A stretch of DNA of 64,000 bases from Branchiostoma floridae (taxonomy: Eukaryota; Chordata; Leptocardii; Amphioxiformes; Branchiostomatidae). A program made the translations under genes and the position numbers. The stretch lies in the NCBI RefSeq assembly GCF_000003815.2, contig NC_049981.1, positions 6,849,041 through 6,913,040 of the forward strand. Reading direction: 5' to 3'. Positions 1 through 11,360 of this stretch are shown here, piece by piece. A model generated the notes under the pieces. The model searched no databases. It worked only from the letters and a program-made list of their open reading frames with translations, and was not told the DNA's origin. Positions within the stretch are counted from its first letter, which is position 1. Each line of letters opens with the position of its first letter.

Positions 1-946
1 TGGGAACAAGATGGCGTACATTTCTGGCATAATTCTCTTGAATGGGAGGAAATAGGACGCCATATCAAGATACTCCAAACAGATATATGCACGTATTAGT
101 ACATTCATTAGGCCTTGGTAGCTTAGCTCGTATCGAAATCATAGTGCTTTACCCAAGGCATGGGTCGGTGCCTATACAATTAGTGTATATTACATCCATC
201 TCTCTTCAGTCTAAACCATGATTCAGCGGTCACTTCGATTTAATTTCAATTTAAATCAAGGACTGATTTACCAGTAGGTAATTATACATGCATTTCAGAG
301 TCGCAACGGAGGTACTTATAGCATAATTGAGACCACCTGTCGCAGCGCAATTCAAAGTGTGTGTGTGTGTGTTTTTCTCTCAAGATTTTCAAGAAACTGA
401 TATCTGTCTACAGCCCTTCGACTGCTAACGCCTGATCTCATAGGTTGTCCAAAACACAGCAAAGAGTACCAGGGATATCCATGAAGCTGATTGCATTATA
501 TGATTAGGGTCAAATGGTCTGGGTATCGCGTTATCCTTTATCCCACCAATGGTTTACAAACGTGTGCAAAGTAAAGAAATTCAATGTTTTTTCTACTTGC
601 CACGTAGCTTATATTACAAGAAGTCGTGTCAGGGCCGTTTTCATTAACACTCGACCTCTCTAGCTAGGTCAAGCGGTTTCCAATCTCTGTGCAACCATTG
701 ATTTTCTTTAATTGTGTGAAACCTAAGAAAATGTTTGATGTTCACTTTCTGATCAATTTGTAATTGCTGCAAGTCACGTCACTTGTGATACAAGTCGCTG
801 TGCAGGGGACCCGTACATAAACACTTTTATAACAATGTAAAATGGTTTTGAATCTAACCCACTACTTTTTTTTGCAGCATAACGTTTCTATCTCGTACTA
901 TACGACCTCGAGAGTGAATAATAGAAATGATTTCCAACAAATTGTA
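1..946. other. Non-genic stretch
   Basis: AT-rich sequence with a short GT microsatellite near 357-372. I see no reading frame, splice-flanked exon or RNA gene. Its right edge passes into the tandem array that starts at 947. Confidence 0.5.
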
Positions 947-1725
947 GTGTCAGGGACACTCGCATAAACCCCTTTGCTTTTGCCTCAAAAGACTTTGAGT
1001 CTGTTCACTTCTATCAAACCATCGTTCGATGAAAGATACATTTCGCCAGCTTTCTAGTCACGTATGCAACCACAGAATGATGGACAGTGTCGCGGTGTCA
1101 GAGACACTTTTATCAACTCCAATTTTTTGCTCAAATGTCTCTTTTCAGTTTGTCACATCATGATCATCGTTCAATAAACTTTGCAAAATTCATGACAACT
1201 TTCTAGTCACGTACTAGACAACCGCTTGATGATGGACAGTGTCGCAGTGTCAGGGACACTTTTATTAACTCCATTTTTAATTGCTCAAATGTCTGTTCGC
1301 TTCTATTACATCATGATCATCGTTCACTGAACTTTGCAAATCCATAACTTTCTAGTCACGTACTAGACAACCACTGGATGATGGACAGTGTCGCAGTGTC
1401 AGAGACACTTTTATTAACTCCATTTTTTTTGCTCAAATGTCTGTTCACTTCTATCACATCATGATCATCTTTCAGTGAACTTTGCAAAATTCATGACAAC
1501 TTTCTAGTCACGTACTAGACAACCGCTGGATGATGGACAGTGCCGCAGTGTCAGGGACACTTTTATTAACTCCATTTTTAATTGCTCAAATGTCTTTTCG
1601 CTTCTATTACATCATGATCATCGTTCACTGAACTTTGCAAATCCATAACTTTCTAGTCACGTACTAGACAACCGCTGGATGATGGACAGTGTCGCAGTGT
1701 CAGGGACACTTTTATTAACTCCGCT
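947..1725. repeat. Tandem array, ~150-base unit in a dimeric order
   Basis: The motif GTGTCAGGGACACT, itself a near-palindrome, recurs at 947, 1095, 1247, 1396, 1548 and 1697. Spacings are 148, 152, 149, 152 and 149. Odd and even units share different variants (for example 'tttttaattgctcaaatg' against 'tttttttgctcaaatg'), so the real repeating block is a ~301-base dimer. Units also share TTTCTAGTCACGTACTAGAC. The first unit is the most diverged. No coding potential is seen. Confidence 0.9.
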
Positions 1726-2429
1726 ATCTGTGGATCAAATAGTCTTCAGTCCGTGTTACGCTCCATCCCACCAGTGGTTCACCTTTATCCCCTTCTTAAA
1801 TTACCCATATCCAAAAGGTCGGAGAAGGTCGGGGTAATTAATGATACATCTTGAGATGATGAGGAGCGGATTGCAGTCATACGTCTTGTGGAGCCCGGGG
1901 GAACCGGTAATCTTTGTATGGGGAGAGCTGGTGGTGAAGAGGTCGGGTATTCATTGACGTAGATTGTAGCGTGATCGTTACTGTTGATACATTCTTGTGG
2001 TTTTAGGTTGTATAAGGTAACGATGATTTATTCATAAGATGGCAAGAGAATTTGGTTGTTCCGTTCGTTTATGAATGGGAACTGCCAGACTCCAGGAAAG
2101 CCTGTTTTCGTTAACACTCCACTTCCAGTAGGACGGCGCTTGTTATGCGGCCTAACATTTGACATATCGCTCAACGAAGTGTTTAGTATAAAGAGACGAA
2201 TCTTTTTCCGGTTTTTAAGTTTTCCTTTTCAGTCACAATCTAACATTGTGTTGGCATACTTAGTATAAAAGTTTACCTATACCGCTTTAGTTAGAGCGCA
2301 GCGCGATCGCAGACTAGCGGAAAGGGAGCCTAATTTTTTTCAACATGTTCACTATACAAATCAGACGTAATATTTCCTTGTGACAATAGTTTGTATTGTT
2401 TCAGAACGTTCTTTTGTGCTGAAGAGAGT
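1726..2429. other. Non-genic stretch
   Basis: No supportable gene. A GC-richer patch at 1858-1910 can be read open for about 17 codons up to a GT (ACCG|GTAATC), but nothing upstream supports an exon. The small open frame at 2056-2268 looks random. Confidence 0.4.
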
Positions 2430-2562
2430 AAATATGACTTAGAAGACAACAAAATACAAAAAAAGGTAAGAAAATCCGTTCTTTATCTCTGAAATTTGTT
2501 TAGTATCTTTCGAACGCCTCAGTGACGCAGGGTTAACACAAGTGCAGTGAGAGTGTACCTTT
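2430..2562. mobile_element. MITE family B, half copy
   Basis: This matches the right half of the palindromic MITE family at 51016 and 54669. It has the core TATGACTTAGAAGACAACAA, then TCTCTGAAATT, then the terminal part with GACGCA and GTGCAGTGAGAGTG. The left half is missing or too diverged to see. Confidence 0.7.
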
Positions 2563-4007
2563 AACTTTTCAGGTTTCCTTCAAGTTGACTTTCGGCACGT
2601 TTTCAGTAATCAGGTTAAATCAATTCTCGCAGGGGTCCCATCTATTAAATCACGCTTAGTTACCAAAAGTCGAAAGGTGATATTGATATATGTGCACCGG
2701 CCCATTTAATAGATATTAGGCATCATTGTTCCCTTGTGTGCGCGAAATAACGACCCTAACGTTTAGACGTTTAACGTTGATCTGGTCACAATCTTTTTGC
2801 GATGAGTTTATAACATCGAACTGAAAGCGTTCTTGGGACAGTTGTGGGACATTCAGTTGCGTTAAAATGGAATCTGCAAGCGCGTTACGTAAAGCATGCG
2901 TTAAATAGCTTTTCCTGAATTTACGCATGTGAAGGTTTGCTTAACTATTGCTCAATCATTTGTCCTGTTATTTTTCCAGCGACCTGAAGACCTCATAGAG
3001 GCTAAGAGCTTCATACTGACTTCACGCGGACTTAAACATACACTCGAATGTGAACCCATATCATAGGTATCTTGTATGTGCAACCTGTAGTATTTCTAAA
3101 CAGTTTGTCCCACTAAAATTCCTCCTACGGAACCATAATCACATATATGTAACTGCTCGTTACACGAGATATGGATACGTTTGACTTATCCTTCTAGTAT
3201 GACGTATGACGTATCAAGATATTGCACCTATATCTATAATGAGTATCATATCTGCATCTATAATGAGTATCATAATACTGTATTCCTATTCCTTACATAA
3301 CCAATTTTGGTCAGTAAGTAACATATAGCGATATATACGGACATATACTCAAGCCGACTTAAATTCGAAGGTTTAACACAATATGCATGCATGTCTTTTT
3401 GGAGTAAATCCGTTTTCTGGACACACTTGGCCGTACCAGTGGGTGGGGGAATTGAGTATCGGCCTATGAGTCATCGTGAAAACGTCTAAACCTTTTTTCT
3501 AATGTGACATATAAGGCTCTTGCTTTTATTATTTTTATCGTTATGTATGCATTCACGGAATGATTGATTTTAGTTTATTCAGTAAAGCCATACTTTCCAC
3601 GTCTGTTTTCAGGAAATCGTTTTCTGGACACACCTTCTGTTCACAACAGTAGGAGGTGTGGGATGAATGGGGTATTAACGTGACGCTAATTTCCCACAGG
3701 ACACGTCATAAGACCGGATACTGCACCAGGTGGCTCATTATTCCCCATTCCATCCGCTAACGTCACCATTAGTGCATAACCACCTGGATGCGTTTGCACA
3801 GCTAAAACGGCCTGGCAGATTGTTTGTTGAGCAAATATACTCAGGAATTTATATGGTAGGATTTCCTGAAATATACGTTGCTGTATACTTGATGTTTACT
3901 GTACAATTTCCTGTGACTCTTACACGGGAGGCTACTGTGTGATTTGCTAGAAAAGAATGACTGGTAAAGGGCAAGTATCCTAAAAAAGAGCGTATCCCAC
4001 TTGCACT
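2563..4007. other. Non-genic stretch with a diverged direct repeat
   Basis: No gene seen. CGTTTTCTGGACACAC occurs at about 3410 and again at about 3618, each followed by a G-rich patch, suggesting two diverged copies of a ~206-base unit. The short frames at 2716-2928 (-) and 3730-3942 (+) have no recognisable features. Confidence 0.4.
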
Positions 4008-4240
4008 AAGTGTGGTATGTCACTTCATTTGGAACACTGTTGTGGCACTGCGGGGTTCGTTCCCTGTGTTATTTTCGCCTCTTTTTATGAATAAGATATT
4101 GTGTAATACGTAAAAGATTGACTTAGAAAACAGCAAAATACACAAAACGTAAGAAAATAAGTTCTTTATCTTTGAAATTCGTTACCTTTCGAACCCCGCA
4201 GTGCCACACCGGTGCCCCAAGTGCAGCGAGATACCACCTT
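4008..4240. mobile_element. MITE family A copy
   Basis: Terminal inverted repeats related to AAGGTGGTATCTCACTGCAC flank an AT-rich core containing GACTTAGAAAACAGCAAAAT. The right end keeps GTGCCACACCGGTGCCCCAA; the left end is degraded. Confidence 0.75.
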
Positions 4241-5189
4241 AAAGCTAAGGTTTTGCTGCCGCTGTGCGATTTGAAGCAGTGCAAAACTAATTTTACCGAT
4301 AAAAACGAATCTTGTTTCGTTTTGTGTGTTTTGTTGTCACAGTGGAACGTTTGGGGTGATATTCTCTTAGTCTTAAGTAGAAAGATCCAATTTAGGACGT
4401 AACGTGCCCGAAAACGTGCCATAGCTTTAATTCGATTACTCAAGAGGTTGCCTTGTTTAAAAAGGATGCATATAGATCGAAAAACATCCATGATGATAAA
4501 CGATAAACTCAAGACATTAAAGCCAACCTTATGTTTGATTCGTGGAGAAAATGTTTTTCTTTTTCTTTCCTTTGAAATCGACAATTGCAATTCATGGTGG
4601 CTTTAGGGTATCGCTATCAAAAGCAAAAATCACATATTTCATATCTGATGTTTTTTCTCTTTTACGTACATTAAATACGTGTTTTATTACTTAGTGGTTA
4701 TGCTTTAATGGCAGTTTCCTATGATCTATACAAAGTGCGTCATACCTTTTTATCGCGAACATATGTTGGATTAAATTGACCTTTACAAAACATAGCATTG
4801 ACGTGTATCATACGCATACAATGCCAACTCATTGCTAACTGCCAGGACTATAAAGCTTTGATTTTCTTCTTTGGTTTTGCTTGTTTTTGCTGCGTAATTT
4901 TTACATTATACTGCGACATATTGTTTTGTCTCTATATCATTTATTCCATGCCGTTGAAATATTAAACCCGCTTGCCTTACGCACGTACGATGACAAGCCT
5001 TCCCAGGGGAAATTGAATACAAATAGCGCTGATTATAATCATAATAACGCCTATTACCCCGACTCATCCGTTATGTATTACGTTTGCGAGAGATAGAATT
5101 ACTCATCGATAGCTGTAGACACTTGCGTTGATAGCGATTCTGTTTCTGGAATGGTAGGTCGTGAGTTCAAATCCCAATTTTTGCCACTT
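4241..5189. other. Non-genic stretch with a possible tRNA-like relic at its end
   Basis: No gene seen. Near 5150-5172 the sequence GTTCAAATCC resembles a pol III B box, with an A-box-like stretch upstream (GATAGCGATTCTG). This could be the head of a tRNA-derived SINE, but it does not fold clearly as a tRNA. Confidence 0.3.
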
Positions 5190-5440
5190 AAGGTGGTATC
5201 TCATTGCACTTGTGGCACCGGTGCGGCACTGCAGGGTTCGTTCACAACGGCACTGTTGTGTTATTTTCGACGATTTTTTAATGATTTAGATATAGCGTAT
5301 TACGCAAAAGTATGAAATAGAAAACAAGAAATACACAAAACGTGACAAATTTTGTTTTTTTTTATCTCTGAAGTTATTTCAGTAATCTTTTGAACCCCGC
5401 ATTGCCACACCGATCCTCAAATGCTGTGAGATACCGTCTT
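5190..5440. mobile_element. MITE family A copy (251 bases)
   Basis: Starts AAGGTGGTATCTCATTGCAC and ends with the reverse complement of the same motif (GTGAGATACCGTCTT). The core is ATTTAGATATAGCG plus a run related to GACTTAGAAGACAAC. Its length matches the other full copies. Confidence 0.9.
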
Positions 5441-6513
5441 TACTAGGCTTGTACACTATTATATTTCATACGATATTAAAATAAGTTTTGATTCGTTTCC
5501 CTTCTCAAAAAAGTCGGAGAATTTGGCGTTAAACAACAGATATATTTTTCAACAGTGATAAACTCGCATACAACTCAACACAAAATGCGAAGTACACAGC
5601 TAAGAATATTCTAGTAAAGTTTGATACTACAAAATGAATGACGACAGCTTCTGCCTTCAGCTATATGAAATTATACTCCTCCCCACGACTCGAGGATAAA
5701 GAAAAGCTACGCTTTGGGAAGTGCAGTGATGGAGAGGTTATCTTTATCGTGCATTACATTGCCCTGCCTGAACACTAAAGGATGTGCATGATTTACACCA
5801 CATCAGCGGACCTCGACAACCTTATTCCATTCATGTAGAGTCCAAACCACACACGACATCAATCACTCTTATCGTTTTCAATAGCCCAGTTATTGTAAGT
5901 GGTCGTGGGTTACAAGTATTTGTCCTCTCATGTCATTCTGCAAACATAAAAGACAGGCGTTTTAGCCTGATGTAACGGGCTCAGAATTTGATGTTATGAA
6001 GGGTTATGGCTAGGAATTTTCCTTGAGAGGATCTAAATCAGGTCTGATATCACATAGATGATGGCCATTTCCGCATCGGTTTTGTCTATTGTCGTGACTC
6101 GAATCTTTATTTCAAGCAGTTTTGCATGCCTAGCTTTACAAAAAGACATTTTGTATGTCTATAAGGGCTTTTGGAATGACGTGGAATAAGTATGAGTGGT
6201 GGGTAAGTATGATATTTTAGCATGTGGATAAATGATAACGGTACATAAAATCGCAATGGTTGGGCAATTATGATTGCGGGTGAGGGTTTCAAACAGCCTG
6301 TCATCAAAGAATGCAGGGAAAAAATACATTATCGATGGTTTGCACGTTTGTTGGAGCTATTTTACTTATTTTGCGTGTATCTTTTCAAAACGTTATCTAA
6401 CCAGCACATATAACATTTATATTTGTCAAGAAAAAAAACTCCAGTTTTGAAAACTGTTTGCACAGCCATATTTTGTTATTTATCCCTGGTTTGGACAACT
6501 ATAAGACACAGTT
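5441..6513. other. Non-genic stretch
   Basis: No exon, RNA gene or clear repeat recognised. Short open frames at 5784-5975 (+) and 6107-6307 (-) look random. Confidence 0.4.
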
Positions 6514-6728
6514 AAGGTGGTATCTTACTGCACTTGCGGCACCGATGCGGTGAAAGATTACTCAACGAATTTCAGAGATAAAGAACTAATTTTGTCACGT
6601 TTTGTGTATGCTGTTGTCTTCTAAGTCATACTTTTGAGTATAACGCAATATCTATATATTATAAAAGATCGGCGATTATAACACAACAGTGCCGCACCGG
6701 TGCCCCAAGTGCAGTGAGATACCACATT
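6514..6728. mobile_element. MITE family A copy, core reversed
   Basis: AAGGTGGTATCTTACTGCAC at the left and GTGCAGTGAGATACCACATT at the right. The core reads in the opposite orientation from the 5190 copy, with ACTCAACGAATTTCAGAGAT near the left. It is 215 bases long because part of the left terminal repeat is lost. Confidence 0.88.
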
Positions 6729-6929
6729 TAGATATATGCAGTGCGTGGGCGTGACTAGTTCTCCAGCCATACAACCATCCATTGCCGCGTGCCACAAAAA
6801 TCTGATGTGTTACGCCTCAGGGCGGTTTTACCCGACTGAGTAATATAGATGCACGTACAGATATCGCCAAACCCCGAGACAGTTATATCTTATTATCCGT
6901 GAAGCTTGAATCACAACTTAGAATAAGCT

Positions 6930-7095
6930 TATAGCTTTCTTAGATTGTGTATTACAGTTAGATATGCAGGGATTAGCATGGTAGGTTGTTCGGTGTATTG
7001 TAAACACCCTATCCAAGAAGTCTACGCTTGCGAAGCTGGTGTGTTATGCCGAACGGCGGCAATACCTGTTGACTATATACAGATTTATATACGGC
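6930..7095 (+). mobile_element. LINE 3' tail, diverged
   Basis: GCGAAGCTGGTGTGTTATGCC, followed by a cggcgg stretch and GACTATATACAGAT, matches the tail after the LINE stop codon at 8198. It is probably a 5'-truncated insertion. The frame at 6945-7271 runs through it and is not a gene. Confidence 0.5.
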
Positions 7096-7412
7096 TTTAC
7101 GCAACACATCTAGGATGTGGAAAATCCTTCGGGTTTCAATACAAGGCTGACACCTTCAGAAATATGAATGCAGTTAAAACTACTCATGGGACCGATAAAA
7201 TCTGGTTTTTGCGGGAAGGTGGTCATTATAAACAGGGTTCTTTATGCTTGTGGCAATGGGGAATTTTCTAAGGGACCGGCAAAAAGTGGTCAGATTTGGC
7301 AGGAGGTTCCGATGAGGAGGCTGTCACGGTATTTTTAATTGATGTCTGTATCAATGAACAAAATCATCTTAGGGACCACATGAACCGGTCTTCATGTAAG
7401 AGGGGATAAATT
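7096..7412. other. Non-genic stretch
   Basis: Lies between the LINE tail and the next MITE. Nothing recognised. Confidence 0.35.
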
Positions 7413-7664
7413 TTGGTTATATCTCACTACACTTAGGGCACTTGTGCGGCACTACGGGGTTCAAAAGATTTCTCAACGAATTTCAGAGATGAAGAACGAA
7501 TTTCCTTCCTTTTTTGTGTATTTTGGTATCCTCTAATTCATACTTTGACGCATTATGCAATGTCTAAATTATTTTTAAAAATCGGCGAAAATAACGCAAC
7601 AGTGCCGCAGTGAACGAACCCCGCGGTGCCACACCGGTGCCCCAAGTGCAGTGAGATACCCCTT
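7413..7664. mobile_element. MITE family A copy (252 bases)
   Basis: The left end is a degraded TTGGTTATATCTCACTACAC. The right end is well kept (CACCGGTGCCCCAAGTGCAG, then GAGATACC). The core is reversed, with TCTCAACGAATTTCAGAGAT near the left and AAAATAACGCAACAGTGCCG near the right. Confidence 0.88.
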
Positions 7665-7929
7665 TAAATGTCCAAAATTCGTTGCTCCAATACAGTAGTA
7701 CGGCAATTTGCTTCTTCTTTTTCTTTCTTTTTTTCTTCTTTTTTTGCTAAAAGCTTCCTCCAGAAAACTTTGCCATGCATCTCTTTTATCTATACATACA
7801 CACAGCGGTCCTGGATACGGATAAAGATTACCTTCTGACCTCGGGGTCTGGCTGGATTTTCTTCTAATAAAGATAGGATATGATGACTTGGCGTCGTGGC
7901 CAGAAAAGGTTATGAATAAAAGATGCAGA

Positions 7930-8200
7930 CATCACCATACGTAGGGGCGGTGAATCGTATGATATTACGGCCAAAGAGGGGGAAGTATATGTTTATGATA
8001 GACTAGAAACAGTCATACCTTCAAGTGCAAAAGTTACCAACCTAGGATTGATATGCTAAAAAAATTCGCATTTTCACAGAATTATAAGAGAGTGGAATAT
8101 GTTATCACCAAGTACAATAGGGGCATCTTCTCTGGATAGTTTTAAAGAACACTTGCAGATAGATGTGCAAAAGTTAGGTGTGACAGGTCGTTCAGTGTAA
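7930..8200 (+). pseudogene. LINE reverse-transcriptase C-terminus, frameshifted
   Basis: From about 8066 to the stop at 8198-8200 the plus strand reads a tail containing RIIREWNMLSPSTIG, ASSLDSFKEHLQ and GVTGRSV. The pattern 'IREWNxLP/S...SLDSFKxxL' is the usual end of CR1/L2-type LINE reverse transcriptases. Upstream codons (SYQPRIDMLKKF) continue it only after a one-base shift, and earlier sequence decays further. It is a 5'-truncated, dead insertion. Its 3' tail continues to about 8390. Confidence 0.7.
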
Positions 8201-8390
8201 TAAAACTAGCTGCTGTCGCGCCGCATGCCTGCGAAGCTGGTGTGTTTCACAAAAGGGCGGTTATACCGGCTATATAGAAACAAATACAGAAGATAGTGTG
8301 TTACGCCGAAGGGCGGTTATACCGGCTATATAGATACAGATACAGAAGCTGGTGTGTTATACCCAGGCTATATTGATACAGAATTGAGTC
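8201..8390 (+). mobile_element. LINE 3' untranslated tail with tandem copies
   Basis: Directly after the LINE stop codon comes GCTGCTGTCGCGCCGC, then about 65-base units with GAAGCTGGTGTGTT, GGGCGGTTATACCGGCTATA and ATAGATACAGATACAGA. The unit occurs nearly three times. The same tail is found at 24463, 6930 and, reversed, at 56040, which ties those fragments to this LINE family. Confidence 0.7.
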
Positions 8391-8583
8391 TCAAGACTTC
8401 AGCGGGCACAACCAACCATCCTAGCCCTCCTCTAGCCTCGGTTTGCTCGTCACTTTACCGCAAAATAATGTAGAGGTCATTAAAAGAGAATTGACGGGTG
8501 TTTGAATATTGAATATAAATTAAACAGGAAAACCATCGGAGCAGTTGACGCGAGCTGGAATCAGAGTGGCTACTCCCACGCGT

Positions 8584-8693
8584 CTATGGACGCAGACGCA
8601 GCCGCAAAAGCAACAGATTTTCAAGTGGACCACGGCACCACTTGCCGATAAGTTGCTTGTAGTTTTGGGAGTCTGTGTTGAAATCAAGAATCC
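8584..8693 (-). CDS. Very tentative exon 2 of the secreted-peptide gene
   Basis: After GGTTTTGCAG the minus strand is open for 35 codons to a TAG at 8584-8586, in the phase needed to follow the signal-peptide exon ending at 10220. It reads ILDFNTDSQNYKQLIGKWC and then a Leu/Arg-rich tail. Only the phase and the acceptor support it. The Leu/Arg end reflects a simple CGCAGACGCAGCCGC stretch on the other strand, so chance is a strong alternative. Confidence 0.15.
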
Positions 8694-9248
8694 CTGCAAA
8701 ACCAACGTGTGTGGCACAGATTGCTTGGACTATCTAGTAGCTAACAATGCCCATCCTATGTCACACACCGGTAGGGCAAGTAACTTTGGCGTGGGCGTAT
8801 TGAAAACCGAATTTTTCACGCTGCTAGCGCGGTTTGTGGTCATTCTGGATGGGCGTCGCACGGCCACCGCGGCGTACCAGTCAAGTCACACCTACAAACA
8901 CCTTTTTGTGCACTCAAAAGAGTAGGGGTCAACCGCTGTGTGCACTAGATTAAACCAATAGTGCTGGCTGAGTGGGCAAGAAAGAAATATGAACGGTAGA
9001 CGATATAGCCTTTTAAAAAAACTACAGTAGCTGGCTAGTATAAATGGCTGGCTGTTTATTCCTGCTAAAATTGCTTGACCTTATATGAATTGTTATATAA
9101 ACAAAAAGCTTGACCTTTTTTTTTTAATTCTATAAAGCGTGATATCAAGCTCATGTTTCTCCTTTCCGTTGTAATGAAGTGTTATATGATCCGTTTTAGC
9201 CCATGCAATTTCACAAATGTACTTTCCAAGAACGCACTGTAGACGTAG
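8694..9248. other. Non-genic stretch
   Basis: A 126-codon plus frame (8545-8925) covers part of this, but it has no recognisable domain, no splice support and mixed composition. No gene is called. Confidence 0.35.
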
Positions 9249-9500
9249 CCTCCGTCACCGGCATCTCTAAGGCCTTGGCGAAAGTTAGTTCTTTTTTTTT
9301 TGGGGGGGGGGGGGGGCGTCGATTCGCAATTTTTATCCGGGAATACGACGGAAAAGGAAAATATGCCGGGAAAGGAAAAATGCCCGGAGAGTAATATATG
9401 CCGGGGGGCTTGTACCGGCCCTAGTACAAGCCCCCAGGCATACATTCCACCAAAAAAACAACTTTCACCAAGGCCCTAGAGACACCGGTGAAGGAGGCAA
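9249..9500. mobile_element. Foldback/MITE element with ~47-base inverted ends
   Basis: The left end (from GCCTCCGTCACCGGCATCTC) pairs with the right end (CACCGGTGAAGGAGGC) over about 47 bases with few mismatches. Inside the left arm is a T10G15 run at 9292-9316. The centre holds a second inverted pair (GGGGGCTTGTAC and GTACAAGCCCCC). The small frames in the element are simply the repeat. Confidence 0.8.
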
Positions 9501-10219
9501 CTGTAGACGCGTGGAAAATGACAAAGTTCATTACAGCGCGGCGCTTCCATGGAGCTGGCTCTGCTGGGAATTCGCGTCGCAAACGTGTGAATCAAATGAT
9601 TTGACGTGTTAGTCCTGGGCGTGAGCATTGGGATGGAATAGCAAATACTAACAGATGTCAAACGTAATCCTTTTAGCAGAAAATATGATAGATTTTTCCA
9701 CTACCGTCCGTCAATATGCACCCATAGGAACTTAATGTTCTAACAGTTATTAGCTCCTTTTCTGCTTTGATATTTGCACGGTGTTCATAGCAATTTTAGT
9801 TCAGTATACCACTAACGGAAAATCAGTATTTGAGCACAATTTTCGGGAAGTTGACTGGCGATTATTTTGTGCAAGCTTTTTGCCAGAAAAGAATTGGGCA
9901 GCCAAAAACGCCAAGAGAACATTCCCCTCATTTGCATGCACAATTATTCATACGTCTATACAGGCCCTAACACAGTAATGAATATCAAGTGTTGTTTTTA
10001 GATACACTTTTATGTATTGATAATTTAGCAAAAATCAGATTTCTCTCCTTTTTGAGGATCAAGCAAAAAGATCTCTTCTCACAAACCTACAAGTATAAGA
10101 AATCACATTGACTAAACAAAATGTAAAAACATCTGGTTGAGACAGAGCACCCAGCATGGTAACGCACTACGGGATATCATTATGTTTACATTACCCTGCC
10201 GTAATCAGAGCGCGCTTAC
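9501..10219. other. Non-genic stretch; probable intron of the secreted-peptide gene
   Basis: If the signal-peptide exon (10220-10307, minus) is real, this is its first intron, since the exon ends with the donor G|GTAAGC. I searched the minus strand for a phase-matched continuation and saw none that was convincing. Confidence 0.35.
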
Positions 10220-10307
10220 CTTTGTTCACGGGGGCAGCCCGGGCGACGCCGAAAACGTAGCATATGGCCAGCGTCAGGACGCACACACAGACTGCAGACT
10301 TCATCAT
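10220..10307 (-). CDS. Signal-peptide exon of a small secreted protein (partial)
   Basis: The minus strand starts ATGATGAAG at 10307 and reads 29 codons to a clean donor, AAAG|GTAAGC. The peptide is a textbook secretion signal: short polar start (MMKS), a Cys/Val/Leu-rich core (AVCVCVLTLAICYVFGVA), and a small-residue cleavage context near ARA/APVNK. The exon ends in phase 1. The mature part must lie at lower coordinates and is not securely identified. The exon is much more GC-rich than its flanks, as expected for coding sequence. Two adjacent Met codons leave the start ambiguous by one residue. It could be a neuropeptide or other secreted precursor; the family cannot be told. Confidence 0.6.
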
Positions 10308-11360
10308 CTGGTACTCTTCGGCGATTTTTTAAGGGACAGAGATAAAATGTTTTGTTGACGGAAATCAGAGAAAAAAACGGGTTAGAAAATTAAGACGATG
10401 AGTGGGATAGAATTGCCGGTACGGTAGTTGAGATACGGGGTATAGCGAGAGTGAGTCACGCGCTCGTGCCTGCTCCTAGGGTAATAAAGCCGCTTAATGG
10501 AAGCGCGGAGATGAGATGAGTGGACGGGTCCATTTACTACGTGCGGGGATGTCAATTTATCTCTTCCCTATTTTTGCCATGCACTTTTCTTATTGTATCA
10601 GATCATTTCCGTTTAGATACTCTTCAGCCCATGTAATACTTCTTTTGCGTCTAGAAGAGTATCATGCCGAACGATTGAAACTTAATGAAAAAATGTTTAT
10701 GAAGAATGATTAACCTTACGAATATCGTGAAATCGACTCGTCCAACCCACGATATTTATGCTAATAAGCTCTTGACGCAAATGCGGGTGTCCATGTCAAA
10801 AGAGTAACGGATGTGTGACGGCCCCGGCACATGGCAGCGACTTTGAATGGGAAACGAGGGCGCCGGAAGGCAAAAGGGTGCACTAATGGAAATGTGCCCT
10901 GTTATCGGATGCTCTCGCAAGTCTCTTGAAGTTGTGACGTCAGGAATACGTCACATCATGGCGCCCGGTGTGAGATACCGCTGTGAAAAAAATATGATGA
11001 AAGGGTCTAACTGCGAGAGGCGCTTTCGATGCTGTTATACATTCATAACACCTGGCGTCGCTGAATTTTAGTGTCTTTGATCGAGAGGCTTTGAGAGGCT
11101 TTATTTGTCCATTTGCTGTAATACAAATTCTAAATTGTACGCTGCTAGTCTTCCTGGACATATATAAAAGTACACACATGACATGACATAACGTAACACA
11201 TACAAATACTTATGTCTGCGATGGGATTTTCAGCAAATACAGCGGCCGATACAATAGGAGACTGCTAAATTTGCACATAGATCTAGACCCGCGGCACAAT
11301 TGGATATGTAAAATCTCGCTAGAATTAACATAAACATAAGTACTGTTTCTTGTAAGTGTA
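10308..11360. promoter_or_regulatory. Upstream region of the secreted-peptide exon
   Basis: No other gene seen. A perfect CRE palindrome TGACGTCA lies at 10935-10942 and a TGAGTCA (AP-1-like) at 10452-10458. Both motifs are common by chance; I list them only because they lie upstream of a secreted-protein start on the minus strand. The frames at 10847-11071 and 10940-11179 look random. Confidence 0.25.

Noticed and set aside
1095-1725. Regularly spaced repeats resembling a CRISPR array
   Set aside because: Units are ~150 bases and repeat throughout, with no unique spacers; it is an ordinary tandem array in a eukaryotic genome.
4123-4590. 155-codon minus frame
   Set aside because: Its start half is unremarkable AT-rich sequence and its end half lies inside a MITE. 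No family features.
5190-5440. GGTTCGTTCAC in the MITEs read as a pol III B box (SINE)
   Set aside because: The elements have long terminal inverted repeats and no A box in the right place, so they are DNA-transposon MITEs.
8545-8925. 126-codon plus frame
   Set aside because: Coding-like length but no domain, no splice context and no homologue I recognise.
10847-11071. Plus frame in a GC-richer patch
   Set aside because: No domain or splice signals; the region is better explained as upstream sequence of the minus-strand signal-peptide exon.
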